From positions 31,590 to 95,589 of the forward strand of contig BCIJ01000018.1 of the NCBI GenBank assembly GCA_001599935.1: a stretch of DNA of 64,000 nt. The letters are read 5' to 3'. The first letter of the stretch is position 1; the number at the start of each line of letters is the position of its first letter. The notes beneath the pieces were generated by a model, which was not told the origin of the DNA, did not search any database, and was given only the letters and a program-made list of their open reading frames with translations. Below, piece after piece: positions 1 to 10,617 of this stretch. Both the position numbers and the translations under genes were made by a program. Source of the stretch: Holtermannia corniformis. Lineage: Eukaryota; Basidiomycota; Tremellomycetes; Holtermanniales.

Positions 1-135
1 TGGCTACATCCGCGCCGGATGTAGTGTTCGCCAGATGCGGCGTCGCCCGCCGCGTTGTCCGCCCTGATGGCTGGCTGAGTGGCGTAATCCAACAGTTTGT
101 CCATGTCGCGCGTTCGGATCTCGAGTGTGCTCGCA

Positions 136-2170
136 TTAAATCACGCTCGGTGTATGAAGATACCGCCACCGAGTTGCGAGCGGACGGGCAGAGACTACTA
201 TAGCGGGCACCCAACTCGCCGAGCTTGCGAGGCTCTCAAGAGGTCGGTTGGGATTTCTTTTTGTGGGGCGTATGGTGGCCGGTGTGCTAGGCGCGATGAT
301 GCGAGGCTTGGTCGGTGACGGGGTGTCGTCGATGGTGATCACTTCGTGCTGCGAGCGAGCTTTCTTGCTGGGTTTAACGGGGGAAGGGGTCGGCGATGGT
401 GATGGCGGCGCTCGGGCTTTGCCCTTGGATCCTGAGCTGGGCTTTTTGGAGGCCTCGGTAGGCGGTTTGACAGGTGAAGAGCCGCTCGGCAATGAGTCCT
501 AAGCTGGGTCAATCACCAAGCAACGGTATCGACCAACGCACGAGCGCCTCTTGCACAAGCTCCTTGACCATCTTCTTCCACTTTGGAGGGTCCAGTGCCT
601 CCACCGGAAGCCTCAATGCCTTCGCTGGCCCGTAGCCTTGGCCAATCAGCAAGCTGGCAGTAGCCCAACTGCGAGCGCACGCCTCCGCGCCTGGTCCCCC
701 ACGGCATTCTTTCTCTGAGCTTTTTCCAGCAAAGCCTTCTCTTCTTTCACCTTGGTGGACTGCTTCGCCACGCGCTCCGCATCCGATGAATGGGGGCTGA
801 CAATACGACCGACGGGAACTTGCGTCTTGAAAATGTCGTTGATCTGGTCAATGTTGAGACGCGCCCACCGGTCAATCTCCAGCAGCAAGTGGTTTGCTAG
901 GATTACTGTAGGTGTGTGGAAATCGTGATCCTCGCCAAGAAAGGTAGCAGGCACATGCTGAGACACACGGACAAGGTTGCCATGTTGAAGCTGGACGGGA
1001 ATGCAGTCCCTGAGGTCTATTGCGAACCCCAGACTGACCCTCTTGGTCGTCATTTGGGCAAAGCACTGCATGATCCATGAGTGGACTACCGCTTGATGCA
1101 GTTCTTGGAAGCTTACCTCGGCCGCCAAACACATCTCTGCCTGAACGCGAGGCCCGAGGCTCAGCTGGTTGAACCGACCCTTAGAATCACATTGATCTTT
1201 GCGCCGAGCGAGTCTGTGGAGACCTTCGGCCGGCAGGATATCTTTGGATTCTATGACGGCGATGTAGTCTTGTCGACCATCTTGGCAACGGATCACCGTA
1301 AAATCTGGATCCACCTTGTAGTCGCCCTCGTTTTTCTTCGCGCAGCGGCGAATTTGGATCGAATGGCCGTGTCGAGCAGACTTCGGTGACCATATGGAAG
1401 ACGAGTTCTAAACCCTCTTCCACTCCTTTCTCCACTGCGGCTGGTCAGCTACACGTAAACATGTGCCTTCAAAGCGCACTACGCACACGCAAAGCCCTCA
1501 CCGTTCGGGCGCTCGAAGCAGTTCAACCAGATGCGCACGACCACGGGCAACTACGTGGGCTTGAGCTTGCCGTGAAGCTCGGCAAGCCTCTTCTCCCCGA
1601 AGGTCTTGGAGCTGATAACGCGGTGGACCGCGTCCATGTTTCGGTATCTACCTTTGCTCAGTATTCAGCAGGACCCGACACCCCTGCTTACCCAGGGCGA
1701 GTCTTCTCCGCGAAGCGCATGCCTTTGGCTTTGGCTATTTCGACGCCCCAGTTTCTGCGTCTGCCGTTTATCTCAGAGATAGCGTCTGCCGCCTGGATGT
1801 GTAATGCCGATGTTTTTCGCAGAGGGATGTTTGCAGACTCGGCATTGGGTTTGTACTCAAGGCGGGTACCTGGTACCCCGACCCAGGTTGACCAAAGCTC
1901 ACGCACGGTGTCGCACAACTGCAGGTCGTCCAGGTACTCTTCTAGCACGCCGAAAGGGCGCACTAACAACGGAGCTGGTGGGCGAGTCGTAGATAGGAAC
2001 ATAGCAGCGATCCACATCCCACGCGTCGGACGACACGTGGTCCAAGCTTTCCCACGATATCGAGTCACTTGCGTCACTGAACCTGGGTGAGACGGCGCGC
2101 AAGCCTTCACGAACCAACAATCACGGCCCCTATGTAACAGCATCTCGGCGTCGCGAGCGTGCAGCAACAT
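136..2170 (-). CDS. Unrecognised multi-exon protein with PD-(D/E)XK-like motif (exons unresolved)
   Basis: Several minus-strand open segments read as one broken gene. From the 5' end: a Ser/Asp-rich stretch (about 2120-1940), a helical stretch containing EEYLDDLQLCDTV (about 1938-1690), a piece with SSKTFGEKRLAELHGKL, then a long open segment at 1314-646 and a Ser/Pro/Lys-rich tail ending at 136. The reading through about 1340-1250 contains DPDFTVIRC, then AVIESK, a D...ExK arrangement as in PD-(D/E)XK nucleases, followed by a helical region. Consensus splice sites join some pieces (for example donor GTAAGC just after the FAEKTRPG codons). One frame change near 1940 has no good intron, so a frameshift or pseudogene is possible. 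The ATG at 2170 is the first in frame but is uncertain. Catalytic activity is inference only. Confidence 0.4.
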
Positions 2171-3424
2171 GACGACATTGAAGGAATACCTCGTCAATCA
2201 GGTCGATTTGCCACGACCTTCACGCGCTGCGTACTGTCCGCGCAAGGTAGAGATTGCGGCACGCAGCGTTGAACTCCTGCGCGTCACTGGCGGTTTCATC
2301 GCCATCCCCACACCCCAATTGGTGTCCGACGCCTATACTCGCTTCGCCGACTTCCACTCGCGTATCCTTGCTTTGCCACTCTCGCGTATCCACAGTGGTC
2401 GCATCCACAGTGTCGAGCTACTCAGAGCAGATGACGCGGAATCTTGCGCTCTGCCTGGAACAGATGGTGGTTCGCAGGATCGCGCCGACCGTGTGGATCG
2501 CGACTGCATAGCCAAACCGGCGGATATAATCCTTACCATCTTGGGATGCCAGATCTATATCACAGGGCTCGCTACCAACACGTGCATGTACCCCGGCAGG
2601 ACCAACACGATCGAGTCGCAGGTTGGGCCGATGCCCCACCTGCTGGTCGCAAGCAAGTACTGCTACACTACTCCAAGAAAGGTCCCACTCGCCAATGATG
2701 CTGCGCCTTACTTCCTTGGCGTCAACTACGACAACGACCCGCACGTGCTCGATCAGATCCAGGCGCTTCTTCTGTCACCGCTCTCCGTCAATGGGCATGG
2801 CATCTGGGCAGGCGCTAAGGGGAGAACATTTGCACGAGCTAAGCAGCTACTAGTCAACGTGAGTCGCATTACGAGGCTGCCACAACTGACACTTTCTAGC
2901 TTTGGGTTACGGCGTATGAAGCCAAAATGCAATTTATCAAACTGTCTATCGGCTGGCGGTGCCTGTTCTGTCGCATCGTCGGCCGTTACATGTTTGTCAG
3001 TCCCACGATTGAGGCGCGAATCGGACAGCCTCCGACCGATGGCTCGCTCAGCCTGCTTCAAGCGCACCTCGCTATCACATGGCAAGCGCTCACATGTAAA
3101 GTTTTACGCGATGGCCAGATGGCCGAGCGCCTCGAATTGCGCCGGGCCGATCGAGCCATGTTATCGCAGGCGATCGAAAAGTCTCTTGGGTCAGTGGTGA
3201 GTGAACCAGTGACGCATAGGCGGGCGTCGCTCCTGACCAGGACGTAGCCCGACGACTTCGGCACAGACAAACGAAAGGCCGCTGAGGCAGAAAAGACGTC
3301 GGCCAATTCACGTAAGTCAGAGCGAGACAACTCGCCAGGAGGACGGGAGGGTTTGCTGGCCAAGCACAAGCGGGGCGTTGAGGGTGCGCTAAACATCTTC
3401 AAAGAGCATCCGGCATTGACGTGA
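2169..3424 (+). CDS. Hypothetical protein, three exons
   Basis: The first exon is open from the ATG at 2169 to 2859. It is followed by a GTGAGT intron ending TTTCTAG (exon 2 from 2900) and a second GTGAGT intron at 3197-3247. The last exon (3248-3424) ends in TGA. The phases agree: exon 2 ends on a complete codon and the 177-nt last exon is open throughout. The predicted protein has a neutral middle part (YFLGVNYDNDPHVLDQIQA), a hydrophobic/aromatic segment in exon 2 and a charged Lys/Glu-rich C-terminus. I do not recognise the family. The 5' half of exon 1 is less convincing and could contain another intron or a later start. It is divergent from the gene on the other strand, and the two candidate start codons share one CATG. 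Confidence 0.45.
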
Positions 3425-4209
3425 TGAGCAGTATCGCAAGGCACCGATCAGCAACGGCAAGCTCCGGATCCCCCACGCAAAGTCACCAAGAACGCAAGAG
3501 CTCCCGCGAAGCAACCAAAGCCAGGTCAAGAACCTAGGTTGCCTTGGACCCTTCGCTCTCACTCACAGTCCACCACCGGCTAGCGCCGCGGCTCATTTCG
3601 GGTAAGCACACGTCTCGTTGTACGATCTGACCTCGACGATCACGTTCCGCACTTTGTACGCTACGGTTATGTCACTGTGATGCATCGGCATCTAGCCTTT
3701 GACTCGACGCCTACGAATGTCTTGGCTCGGTGCCACCACTATGCCCTTCATCCCGGCTCTCCATCTCTGCCTTGCCTACCTCCTTGTTCATCAACGACAG
3801 CCTCGGCCTCTTTCTTTATAGCTGGCGGAGCGTAGCACGTCGTCGCGCACGAGCTCGTCGGGCACCCGCTCGTCGGGCACCCGAGGTTTACCACCTGCCG
3901 TAAGGATTGGTAGACAATGAAATGCGATCCGTTGTCGTCCGACGCGATGTCAAGAGCGACATTATGCACAGCTTGGACTACAACGACAGACCCGGCCAGT
4001 GCTCAGTGCTTCTTACTCCTTTATCGTCCTCCGCAGCAGTCTTGGCGCACGTCGGTCGTTCAATCCCGCACCATCCTTTCAGGGGCTGATCGTCATCCTC
4101 ACAAACACAAGCTCGGTCTTCGGCCACGCCGTGCGCGCGCCGCTCTGACGCATATATGGGCTGGCTGCGTCTTCTCGGATCTGACGGACTCGTCCCCACA
4201 AACTCAATC
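3425..4209. other. Intergenic region upstream of the GH16 gene
   Basis: No convincing gene is visible. It holds a short tandem repeat (two copies of CTCGTCGGGCACCCG around 3850-3882) and a CATATATG stretch at about 4150, roughly 55 nt before the preferred GH16 start, which could serve as a TATA-like element. An in-frame upstream ATG at 4156 would lengthen the GH16 protein by 18 residues but would put polar residues ahead of the signal peptide, so I did not use it. Confidence 0.4.
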
Positions 4210-5822
4210 ATGTTGGCGGCCGCTGGCTTTCTTGGATTGCTGGGAGCTCTGCCCTTTGTGCGCGCTGCGACCTATGCTCTCAAGGACTCGCACGCAGGTC
4301 AAACCTTTTTCGACGGCTTCAACTTTGCTGGAGGTTATGACAATACCACAAAGTCAGTCCGGCAGCTGGGTGTCATACGCTGCTCAGCTGACTTGACCTC
4401 AGTGGTGACACTTTCTGGGCTACGGCAGCCAACACATCCTTGGCATATGTGACAGACAAGGAGACGATCATGCTCAAGGGTACGCTGCTTACGTCTAGCT
4501 CACATGAGACTCTGATAGCGTCGTCGCAGTGGACACGGGCAACGTCGTCTACAATGAGAAGCGGTGGGCGCCCAAGATCTACTCAAAGGAGGCATACGAC
4601 CTCGGGACCGTCATTGTCATCGATTCGCTGCACAACCCCTACGGGTGTTCGGTATGGGGAGCGCTTTGGACACGTGAGCGGCCTGGCCACCAGAAGCAGT
4701 ACTAGCGAACTGACTTGGCGTAGAGGGCCCAGGCTGGCCAGATGGTACGTGTGCCGTGCTTCCGCTGAGCGGACATGAGAAGCTCACTGATGATAGGCGG
4801 AGAGATCGATTTCATGGAAGGGATCAACAATCAGGCGACTAATCAGATTGCACTGCACGCAAACGCTGGGTGAGTAAAGACGCAGAGTGCACCTTGGCTC
4901 GCTCATGCATCTTTTCAGCTGCACGGCGTCGACGCAGACTGGTATTCAGACGGGCAAGTGCGATCGAAATGCTCATCCAGCAAGACCCGTGGCTCACCCA
5001 ACACAGTGTCACCGCGGCGAATTGCGACCAAGCCGCCAACTCTGGCTCAGGCTGCACGATCGTAGACAGTAACCCCAACTCGTACGGCGAAGCCTTTTCG
5101 ACGGCCGGCGGTGGCGTATATGTCGTGGAGATGGCTCAGAGCGCTATCAATGTCTGGTTCTGGTCGGTCAGTGGCGGTCAGTGCCAGGCGGAGGACATGG
5201 CTAAAGTGGGGTCAACAGCGGGCAGACGTGCCGTCATCGGTGACCAAGGACGCTACCAGCATCGACACCTCGAAACTTGGTCTCCCCGTCGCCGCATATC
5301 TGAGCCAGACATGTAACATTGAGGAGTTCTTCCAGCGTGAGTTGCACTGCTAGTGTGAGATACGCAGCGAGCTGACGCTTGCAGCGCAAACTCTTACCAT
5401 CAACATCGCTCTGTGCGGGTTCGTGACATCACCGCTTTGAATCAAAGCAACTTGCTGACGTCCACGGCAGTGACTGGGCTGGAGTACCCTCTCTTCTCGA
5501 GCAGACATGCCCGGCGCTTGCAGCTGACCAGACCTGCTACACGACCTATGTCATCAACGATGGTTCGCGCTACTCGACCGCCTACTTTGAGCTCAACTAC
5601 GTCAATATCTTCACTACGAACGGGGGTGGTGCCAGCTCCACATCTGCCGCGAGCGGCTCGGGTGGGCTTTCTGCGACGGCAACGTCGACAGCTGGGATCA
5701 GGACCGATGGGACAGTCCAGCCGAGCTCAAGCATCGTGCCAGCTGGCGGCGCCATGCGCACCACTGTGAATCGGCTTGTGGGCGGGGCCACCATCGTAGC
5801 TTTGTTGGCTCTCGTTGTGTGA
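4210..5822 (+). CDS. GH16 family glucanase, secreted and probably GPI-anchored
   Basis: Glycoside hydrolase family 16 enzyme, related to fungal endo-1,3(4)-beta-glucanases that act on cell-wall or plant beta-glucans. Ten exons (4210-4352, 4403-4479, 4530-4673, 4724-4744, 4797-4869, 4919-4957, 5007-5166, 5219-5336, 5385-5418, 5471-5822) give 386 residues. Visible features: N-terminal signal peptide (MLAAAGFLGLLGALPFVRA), the catalytic motif GEIDFMEG near residue 130 with the E-x-D-x-x-E arrangement, and the family signatures GGGVYVVEM and LCGDWAG. A Ser/Ala/Thr-rich C-terminal linker is followed by a hydrophobic tail (IVALLALVV) typical of GPI-anchor addition. One exon is only 21 nt. The family assignment is firm; the exact substrate is not. 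Location at the plasma membrane or wall is inferred from the signal and tail. Confidence 0.93.
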
Positions 5823-5983
5823 AGAGATTTGATGCATCATATTGTGAATTACGCCTCGCTGAACCGCATTAGCCAGCTCGACGTGCTGGTATCGCTAGGC
5901 GTTGGCTCTCCCCAAACAAACGTCCTAGGCTCGTGTATAGTCGACCGGCTGGCGCCGAGCCCAAACGCTGCTAGCATGTTAGC

Positions 5984-6142
5984 CTAGCGCAATATGGGGC
6001 CCGCAGAATACTCACTGGGGGCGGACTCAAATGCCTTCGGGTCGTAGTCGCTAGGCAAGGACTTGTTGAAGTCCGCCGGGTTGTAGTCAAAGCTGAACTC
6101 GTACTGCGATGCGTGGTATGAAGGAAAAGATGGTGTGGCCAT
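5984..6142 (-). CDS. Small hypothetical protein (52 aa)
   Basis: A 52-codon frame opens at the ATG at 6142 in a favourable context (CACCACCATGG) and ends with TAG at 5984. The product is rich in Ser, Tyr, Phe, Asp and Pro (for example FSFDYNPADFN), with no signal peptide or membrane segment. A GTGAGT inside the frame could start a 32-nt intron; splicing it would still end the protein almost at once. A TATA-like element lies about 50 nt upstream. It is the first of three consecutive minus-strand genes with related leaders and Tyr/Ser/Pro-rich starts, which makes it more credible than an isolated short frame. No known family is recognised. Confidence 0.45.
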   Translation of the reverse strand: MATPSFPSYHASQYEFSFDYNPADFNKSLPSDYDPKAFESAPSEYSAGPILR

Positions 6143-6190
6143 GGTGGTGGGTGCTGAAACTGCTCTGAGGTTCAGACTGCGTCCTGGGTC

Positions 6191-6200
6191 ATATATATAC
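6191..6200 (-). promoter_or_regulatory. TATA-like element
   Basis: On the minus strand this reads GTATATATAT and lies about 50 nt upstream of the start codon of the 52-residue protein. Spacing and sequence fit a TATA box. This is the clearest such element near the three small genes. Confidence 0.45.
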
Positions 6201-6447
6201 TTGCGCAGAGGATGGACAAAGGCCTTAGATGGACCAATGAGGATGCTGACCGTGGAGTAGCAAAGGAGGTGACAGACAGCCCCGGACCTCAGCTATATAC
6301 CATGATTGGCGGACAGGCGTTCGCGTTTTTGAGTGGCGGGATACGCACGTAACATACCTGGCGGGTGGTATAGTTCGAGGTATGTCATACATTCAACACC
6401 GAGCGAGACTACATACGACGAGTCGCCACTGCATTAGCAGACTTGGG

Positions 6448-7191
6448 CTAAGCACGCGCGTGGCCCAATGAATCCAGGAACAGCAAGTCTCGGTGAGACA
6501 TTTGTGGCCATGAGTCGCTCGCAGTGCTGGTAGGATACCCGGCGAAGGTCGTGAATGGTGCCCAACCGGCGTTGGCGAACTCTTCCGCTTGTAGCTCCTG
6601 GCGGAGCATGTCGTCATTCGCAGTGTCGTCTCGTGCCTCCGAAACGGAAGACGAATATCCAAGCGAGTGGATCCATTGGTGTGGTTGAGAATGATAGGTC
6701 TTGGGAGTGTTTGGATCCCACGTTACGCCTGCTGCGTTCATGGCAGCGCCGAGTCCGTAAATGTCCTCGGAAGGTCCCACTTTGATTGCTTTCATTGGCG
6801 TTAGGGTACTTCCAGCGTGCTGCCCGGCGGAACGCGCGGCGGAACGTGCGGCTTGATCCTCCTGTATTTTCCTCAGTTGATCGTGGTCTGGCTTCCATCC
6901 TTGTTCGATCACCTGCTGTCGCCACTGTTCTTCTTTATCGACAGGATCGTAAAGGCTCTCATCGTAGAAGCTCGGTGTGGAGCGCGATCGGTAGCTTAAC
7001 GACCTTGACCTCGAACGGTTTCTCATGTTGCTCATTCTGGTGAATACGGAGCTGAGGGTCTTTGCGCAGAAGCCAAGTGTTGAAGGTTTCTCGGGCTCAA
7101 GAGCCCCGTATGCGAGCGGCCTGTAGCCAGAAATAACCGAATTAAACGCAGGGTTGAATGCCGAGTTGTAAGACGCGGTGAGACTGCCCAT
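6448..7191 (-). CDS. Hypothetical protein, intronless, 247 aa
   Basis: Open without introns from ATG 7191 to a stop at 6448, unusual in this intron-rich neighbourhood. The N-terminal 40 residues are Ser/Tyr/Asn/Pro-rich. There is an Arg/Ser run (RNRSRSRSLSYRSRS) around residues 56-70, then a charged helical region (EEQWRQQVIEQGW, QLRKIQEDQAARSAARSAG). The C-terminal third is rich in Trp, Pro and acidic residues. No signal peptide, membrane segment or known domain is evident. The leader CCACCACCACCATGG and the CCTACACACC upstream resemble those of the next minus-strand gene. Function unknown. Confidence 0.6.
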   Translation of the reverse strand: MGSLTASYNSAFNPAFNSVISGYRPLAYGALEPEKPSTLGFCAKTLSSVFTRMSNMRNRSRSRSLSYRSRSTPSFYDESLYDPVDKEEQWRQQVIEQGWKPDHDQLRKIQEDQAARSAARSAGQHAGSTLTPMKAIKVGPSEDIYGLGAAMNAAGVTWDPNTPKTYHSQPHQWIHSLGYSSSVSEARDDTANDDMLRQELQAEEFANAGWAPFTTFAGYPTSTASDSWPQMSHRDLLFLDSLGHARA

Positions 7192-7595
7192 GGTGGTGGT
7201 GGTGTGTAGGTGGGAATTGGGGAAGAACGGGTGCGAAGCGCTGGGATATAACTGACCGTTACAGAAGCATCCTCCGTTGTGACTGCCCGGTTTTCACGCC
7301 CAGCCGGGAGAAAGGAGAACCGAAGGGGATCGCCCGCTTTTGGCAGGTGGCGCGACTCTTTTGTTGAACGCGGCGTCTGGCCGTTGCCGTGGAAGTGACG
7401 TAGTCCTTCCCGTATATGAGATGATCTCTTTGGCGCATGAAAGCGCAGGATATGCTGATTCAAGCTCCGACGCTGACGACGATTCGGGTAGGATCGGGCT
7501 GGCGCGAAGCGCAGAAGTCGGGTGTGGCGCAAAGACGGGAAGTACAGTTGTGGCAAGAGGGTCATGATAACTACATGTACGTACGGATGCTTGGC

Positions 7596-8105
7596 TTATG
7601 CTGCACCATTCATCATAAAGTAAGGTGGTCCGCTAAGGTCGATAGGCGCCTGGCTTGCAGCGGCCGCAAGGAAAGCGCTTTCGCCAAAATTGGAGTAAAT
7701 GGTCGCCAGCGCGGCATCTCGTTCGGTCAGAGTCTGGTTGGCGTCGACGCTGCTGTTGTTGTTATCCCACCAGGCGCCTGCGTCGTAGGCAACTGGCGAA
7801 GGTGCACTCTGGCTCTCGGCCTCACGGTCAAACTCTAGCTGCAGGGACCTTGCGTACTCTTCGTCATGCAGAGTCTGCGCAAACGTCTCGTCATGAAGTA
7901 CTTGTGCAACCTTGCTAACCCCCGAAGCGACCGTTTCGTCAGGAGGCGGATGAAGCTCGGTCCACGCTTTGATGAGATTCTGCAGGCCAGCCTGCCACTC
8001 TGACGTCGTCGAGGTCGCTACCGACACTTGGGACGGTGAATCCCAGAGCCTGTTGTAGTTCTGCTGATAGATATCGTACGACGAGTAAACGGTTGGTTGG
8101 GACAT
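7596..8105 (-). CDS. Hypothetical protein, intronless, 169 aa, with ubiquitin-interacting-like helix
   Basis: Single open frame from ATG 8105 to a stop at 7596. The N-terminus is Tyr/Ser/Asn-rich (SSYDIYQQNYNRLW). Residues about 71-97 form an acidic amphipathic stretch (DEEYARSLQLEFDRE) that resembles the D-E-x-x-A-x-x-L-Q pattern of UIM-like or UBA-adjacent helices; this is only a resemblance. The C-terminal part is Ala/Ser/Asn-rich. The leader CCTACACACC abuts the ATG and is identical to the decamer upstream of the 247-residue neighbour. Probably part of the same small cluster. No family recognised. Confidence 0.55.
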   Translation of the reverse strand: MSQPTVYSSYDIYQQNYNRLWDSPSQVSVATSTTSEWQAGLQNLIKAWTELHPPPDETVASGVSKVAQVLHDETFAQTLHDEEYARSLQLEFDREAESQSAPSPVAYDAGAWWDNNNSSVDANQTLTERDAALATIYSNFGESAFLAAAASQAPIDLSGPPYFMMNGAA

Positions 8106-8410
8106 GGTGTGTAGGTTATGGGCAAGTCGTTGTTTGTGGGAAGGTCGTCGCGTGTTTCTCTGGGCGGTTGATAAACTGTGCCTTTGTCCGGTAGCGCATG
8201 AAAGGAGGTTGAAGTGGCCTCCCCTGACGAGGTCGACTCATCTGTCATTGCTCACATCCCTGACAGCTGCAGCTCGAGCCATGTACAGCACTGCGCGCTG
8301 AGTATGCCTCGCTGGGTGCCACAGTCTGTGCGCACGGGGATTTGCTTCCGTCGGCCATCCAGATTTCGACAAGTCCCCGACAGTCGTTTGCTCGCTTTAC
8401 AAGCGCCATC

Positions 8411-10006
8411 ATGACCAGCACTGCGCCGCCTCACCGCACACACGATGCCAAGCAGGCTAACCGAGAACGCAGAGCTGCCAACGAGCTGCGTTACGGTACC
8501 CCACTTCCCCTTCTCCTACCTTCGTCGCCCCACCATCCGTCGCACAAGGGCAAAGAGACGCCACGGTCCCTGTTGTCGACCTACCTCTCGACACTGACGA
8601 CCTCGAATACGCTCTACAACCCGCAATGTAGTGGGACGTATGATGCTGCCACGCGCTCGGTCTGGGTCACCGGCGAGATCGACAAGCTGGCATTGTTCGA
8701 GCGAGGGTTCTTTGGAAAGGGAACGTTGAGCCGGAGCGAGCCGTCATGGCTTGCGCGGCGGATCAAGGTGCTGAAAGGCGGAAACGGTCCGTCTGTTCAA
8801 ACTTTGCTGTTCCAAGCTGACACGCGTGCAGCCATGGCCGCCGAGGAGATTCGCGAACTTCGCCGCAAAGAGCGCAAGCAGTTTAAGATTGATCGGGCTC
8901 AGGCAATGCTCGATGCTGCCATGGCTGCAGAAGCCGTTCTGACAGCTGGTCAGACGCCTATTGGAGCCTCATCAAGCTCAGACGCATCAACATCGGCTTC
9001 CGCACAGCCACTACTCCCGCCCGGGACCAAGCTCACACCGCAGACTTTCCTCGTGCGGCCTGAGCGGCCGAGCGGACGCGGCCCGCCGAACAAAACTGCC
9101 GTGGCTGCTGCTAGAAGGGCAGTGGATGCGGCCAAGGCAGATGCAGACGAGGAGGAACTTGTTGAGAGCTCGGTTGTCGATCGCGAGCACTTGCAATTGT
9201 CCCTGGAAGAGGCGTGGTTCTTGTCGTGGGCTATAGGCGTGTTGCGCATCCTTGACCCAGTGAGGGTACGTGGTGTGTCTTGGCTTCCATAGTCGTTTAC
9301 GCTTGCAGGGCGCATATATCCAAGGTCGAGAGCTGCTCTCACTCTTCCTCACCCCGCCAACCCCACCGACACTGTCCGCTTTGACGCATATCACCGCTCC
9401 TGTCCCACTGTACCCCGATGATCCGTTCCTCGTGTCGTACGTCGTGTATCACCACTTTCGCTCGCTCGGTTACGTCGTCAAGCCCGGGATCAAGTTTGCC
9501 GTCGACTGGCTGCTGTACAAACGCGGTCCCGTCTTCAACCATGCCGAGTGGGTTGTGTGCACCAGGATCGCCTCGACTTGCTGACAGAGCTCAGCTTTGC
9601 CGCCATGGTCATCCCGCATTATTCGTCCGAGGACGACCGGTTGGCGTCGCCATATGCTGACGAGGACTGGTACAAGGAGAGGCACGGCTGGCAGTGGATC
9701 AACACTGTCAGCCGGGTCAACTCGCTCGTACGAAAGGTCGGTAGTCCCGACGAGTCGCCTGCCGTTGCTGACGGTGGTCGCAGACGGTCATCCTTGTCTA
9801 CGTCACCATCCCTGCACTGAGTGCTTTCAAGAGTCCTGTCTTGCTCAAAAGTGGCAGCTTGGACGCGGACGAGATCGACACGGCCGAGCTGCTGACGCAA
9901 TACTCTGTGCGCGAGGTTGTACTTGTATGTTGCTCCGTCGCCATCATGGCACTAGCTGACGGGCCGACAGCGGCGCTTTGTGCCTGCGAGGATGCGAGGC
10001 GACTAG
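8411..10006 (+). CDS. SEN2: tRNA-splicing endonuclease catalytic subunit SEN2
   Basis: Catalytic subunit of the nuclear tRNA-intron endonuclease, which cuts the 5' splice site of pre-tRNAs. Five exons (8411-9265, 9309-9547, 9595-9736, 9784-9924, 9971-10006) give 470 residues. The C-terminal nuclease fold shows the family signatures: [19 protein letters not shown] with the catalytic Tyr, NHAD with the catalytic His, and [11 protein letters not shown] with the catalytic Lys. It ends [13 protein letters not shown], as SEN2 proteins do. The N-terminal half has the usual SEN2 region with [12 protein letters not shown] and [20 protein letters not shown], then an Ala/Lys-rich helical insert. All exon phases fit. 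The ATG at 8411 was preferred over 8342 because the family-like N-terminus starts there. Confidence in function is high. Confidence 0.95.
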
Positions 10007-10617
10007 CGAGCGCCGGATGCTTTTCGACTCGAGTTGGGGATCCGACGCAGGCGGTACGGCCGGACGCTCTGGCCATGGTCTGCGCGGCCCTCTATGCATC
10101 CCTGAGCTTCTTTGACACTACTCGACACTGCTCGAGCACTATCTAGCTAGATCTCTGTGCAGAGCTGTATTTAATTCCGCCAAGTCTGGCTCCTCGCAGA
10201 CGATGGCCTGGTAGTGTAGGCGAGCTCACTGCCATCCTCGAGCCGTCGACAAGTCGGTCGGAGCGGTAGAGACGGCTTTGCACTGTCCAGTCGTGCTGGC
10301 GAGCTGCGCAGAAGCGAGCTGAAACGCACACGGACAAAGCACCTCGCACACCCCTCGGCTCGTCATCCGACGACGGCGCACAGAGTCCGAGCAGACCGGG
10401 CAGCACGCTCGGTGGGAATCCCTGCGCGTTCGATACGAGAGCGCACTGTCTACACGGTCCGTCTTGCTCTCGTTCCGTCTCAAAGATCCATCGTCTCATG
10501 CATCCCGGCAGCTTCCTTTCGACAGGCCCATCACGCGTTGCAACCCCCATCTCATCTCGCCGTCGACCTCTGGGCCCGTCCACGGCTGAGAACTGGGCGC
10601 CCAGGCGGGACCTCGTC

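Noticed and set aside
499..516. 18-nt intron near the 3' end of the first minus-strand gene
   Set aside because: Far below the normal intron size. A longer intron to the CTCAG just before the GGATCC region joins the frames as well.
3850..3882. Tandem CTCGTCGGGCACCCG as a CRISPR-like or regulatory array
   Set aside because: Only two adjacent copies without spacers; a simple local duplication.
10498..10617. Upstream in-frame start for the MAPKKK
   Set aside because: Possible, but the ATG at 10618 is in a good context and nothing conserved is visible in the extra 40 residues.
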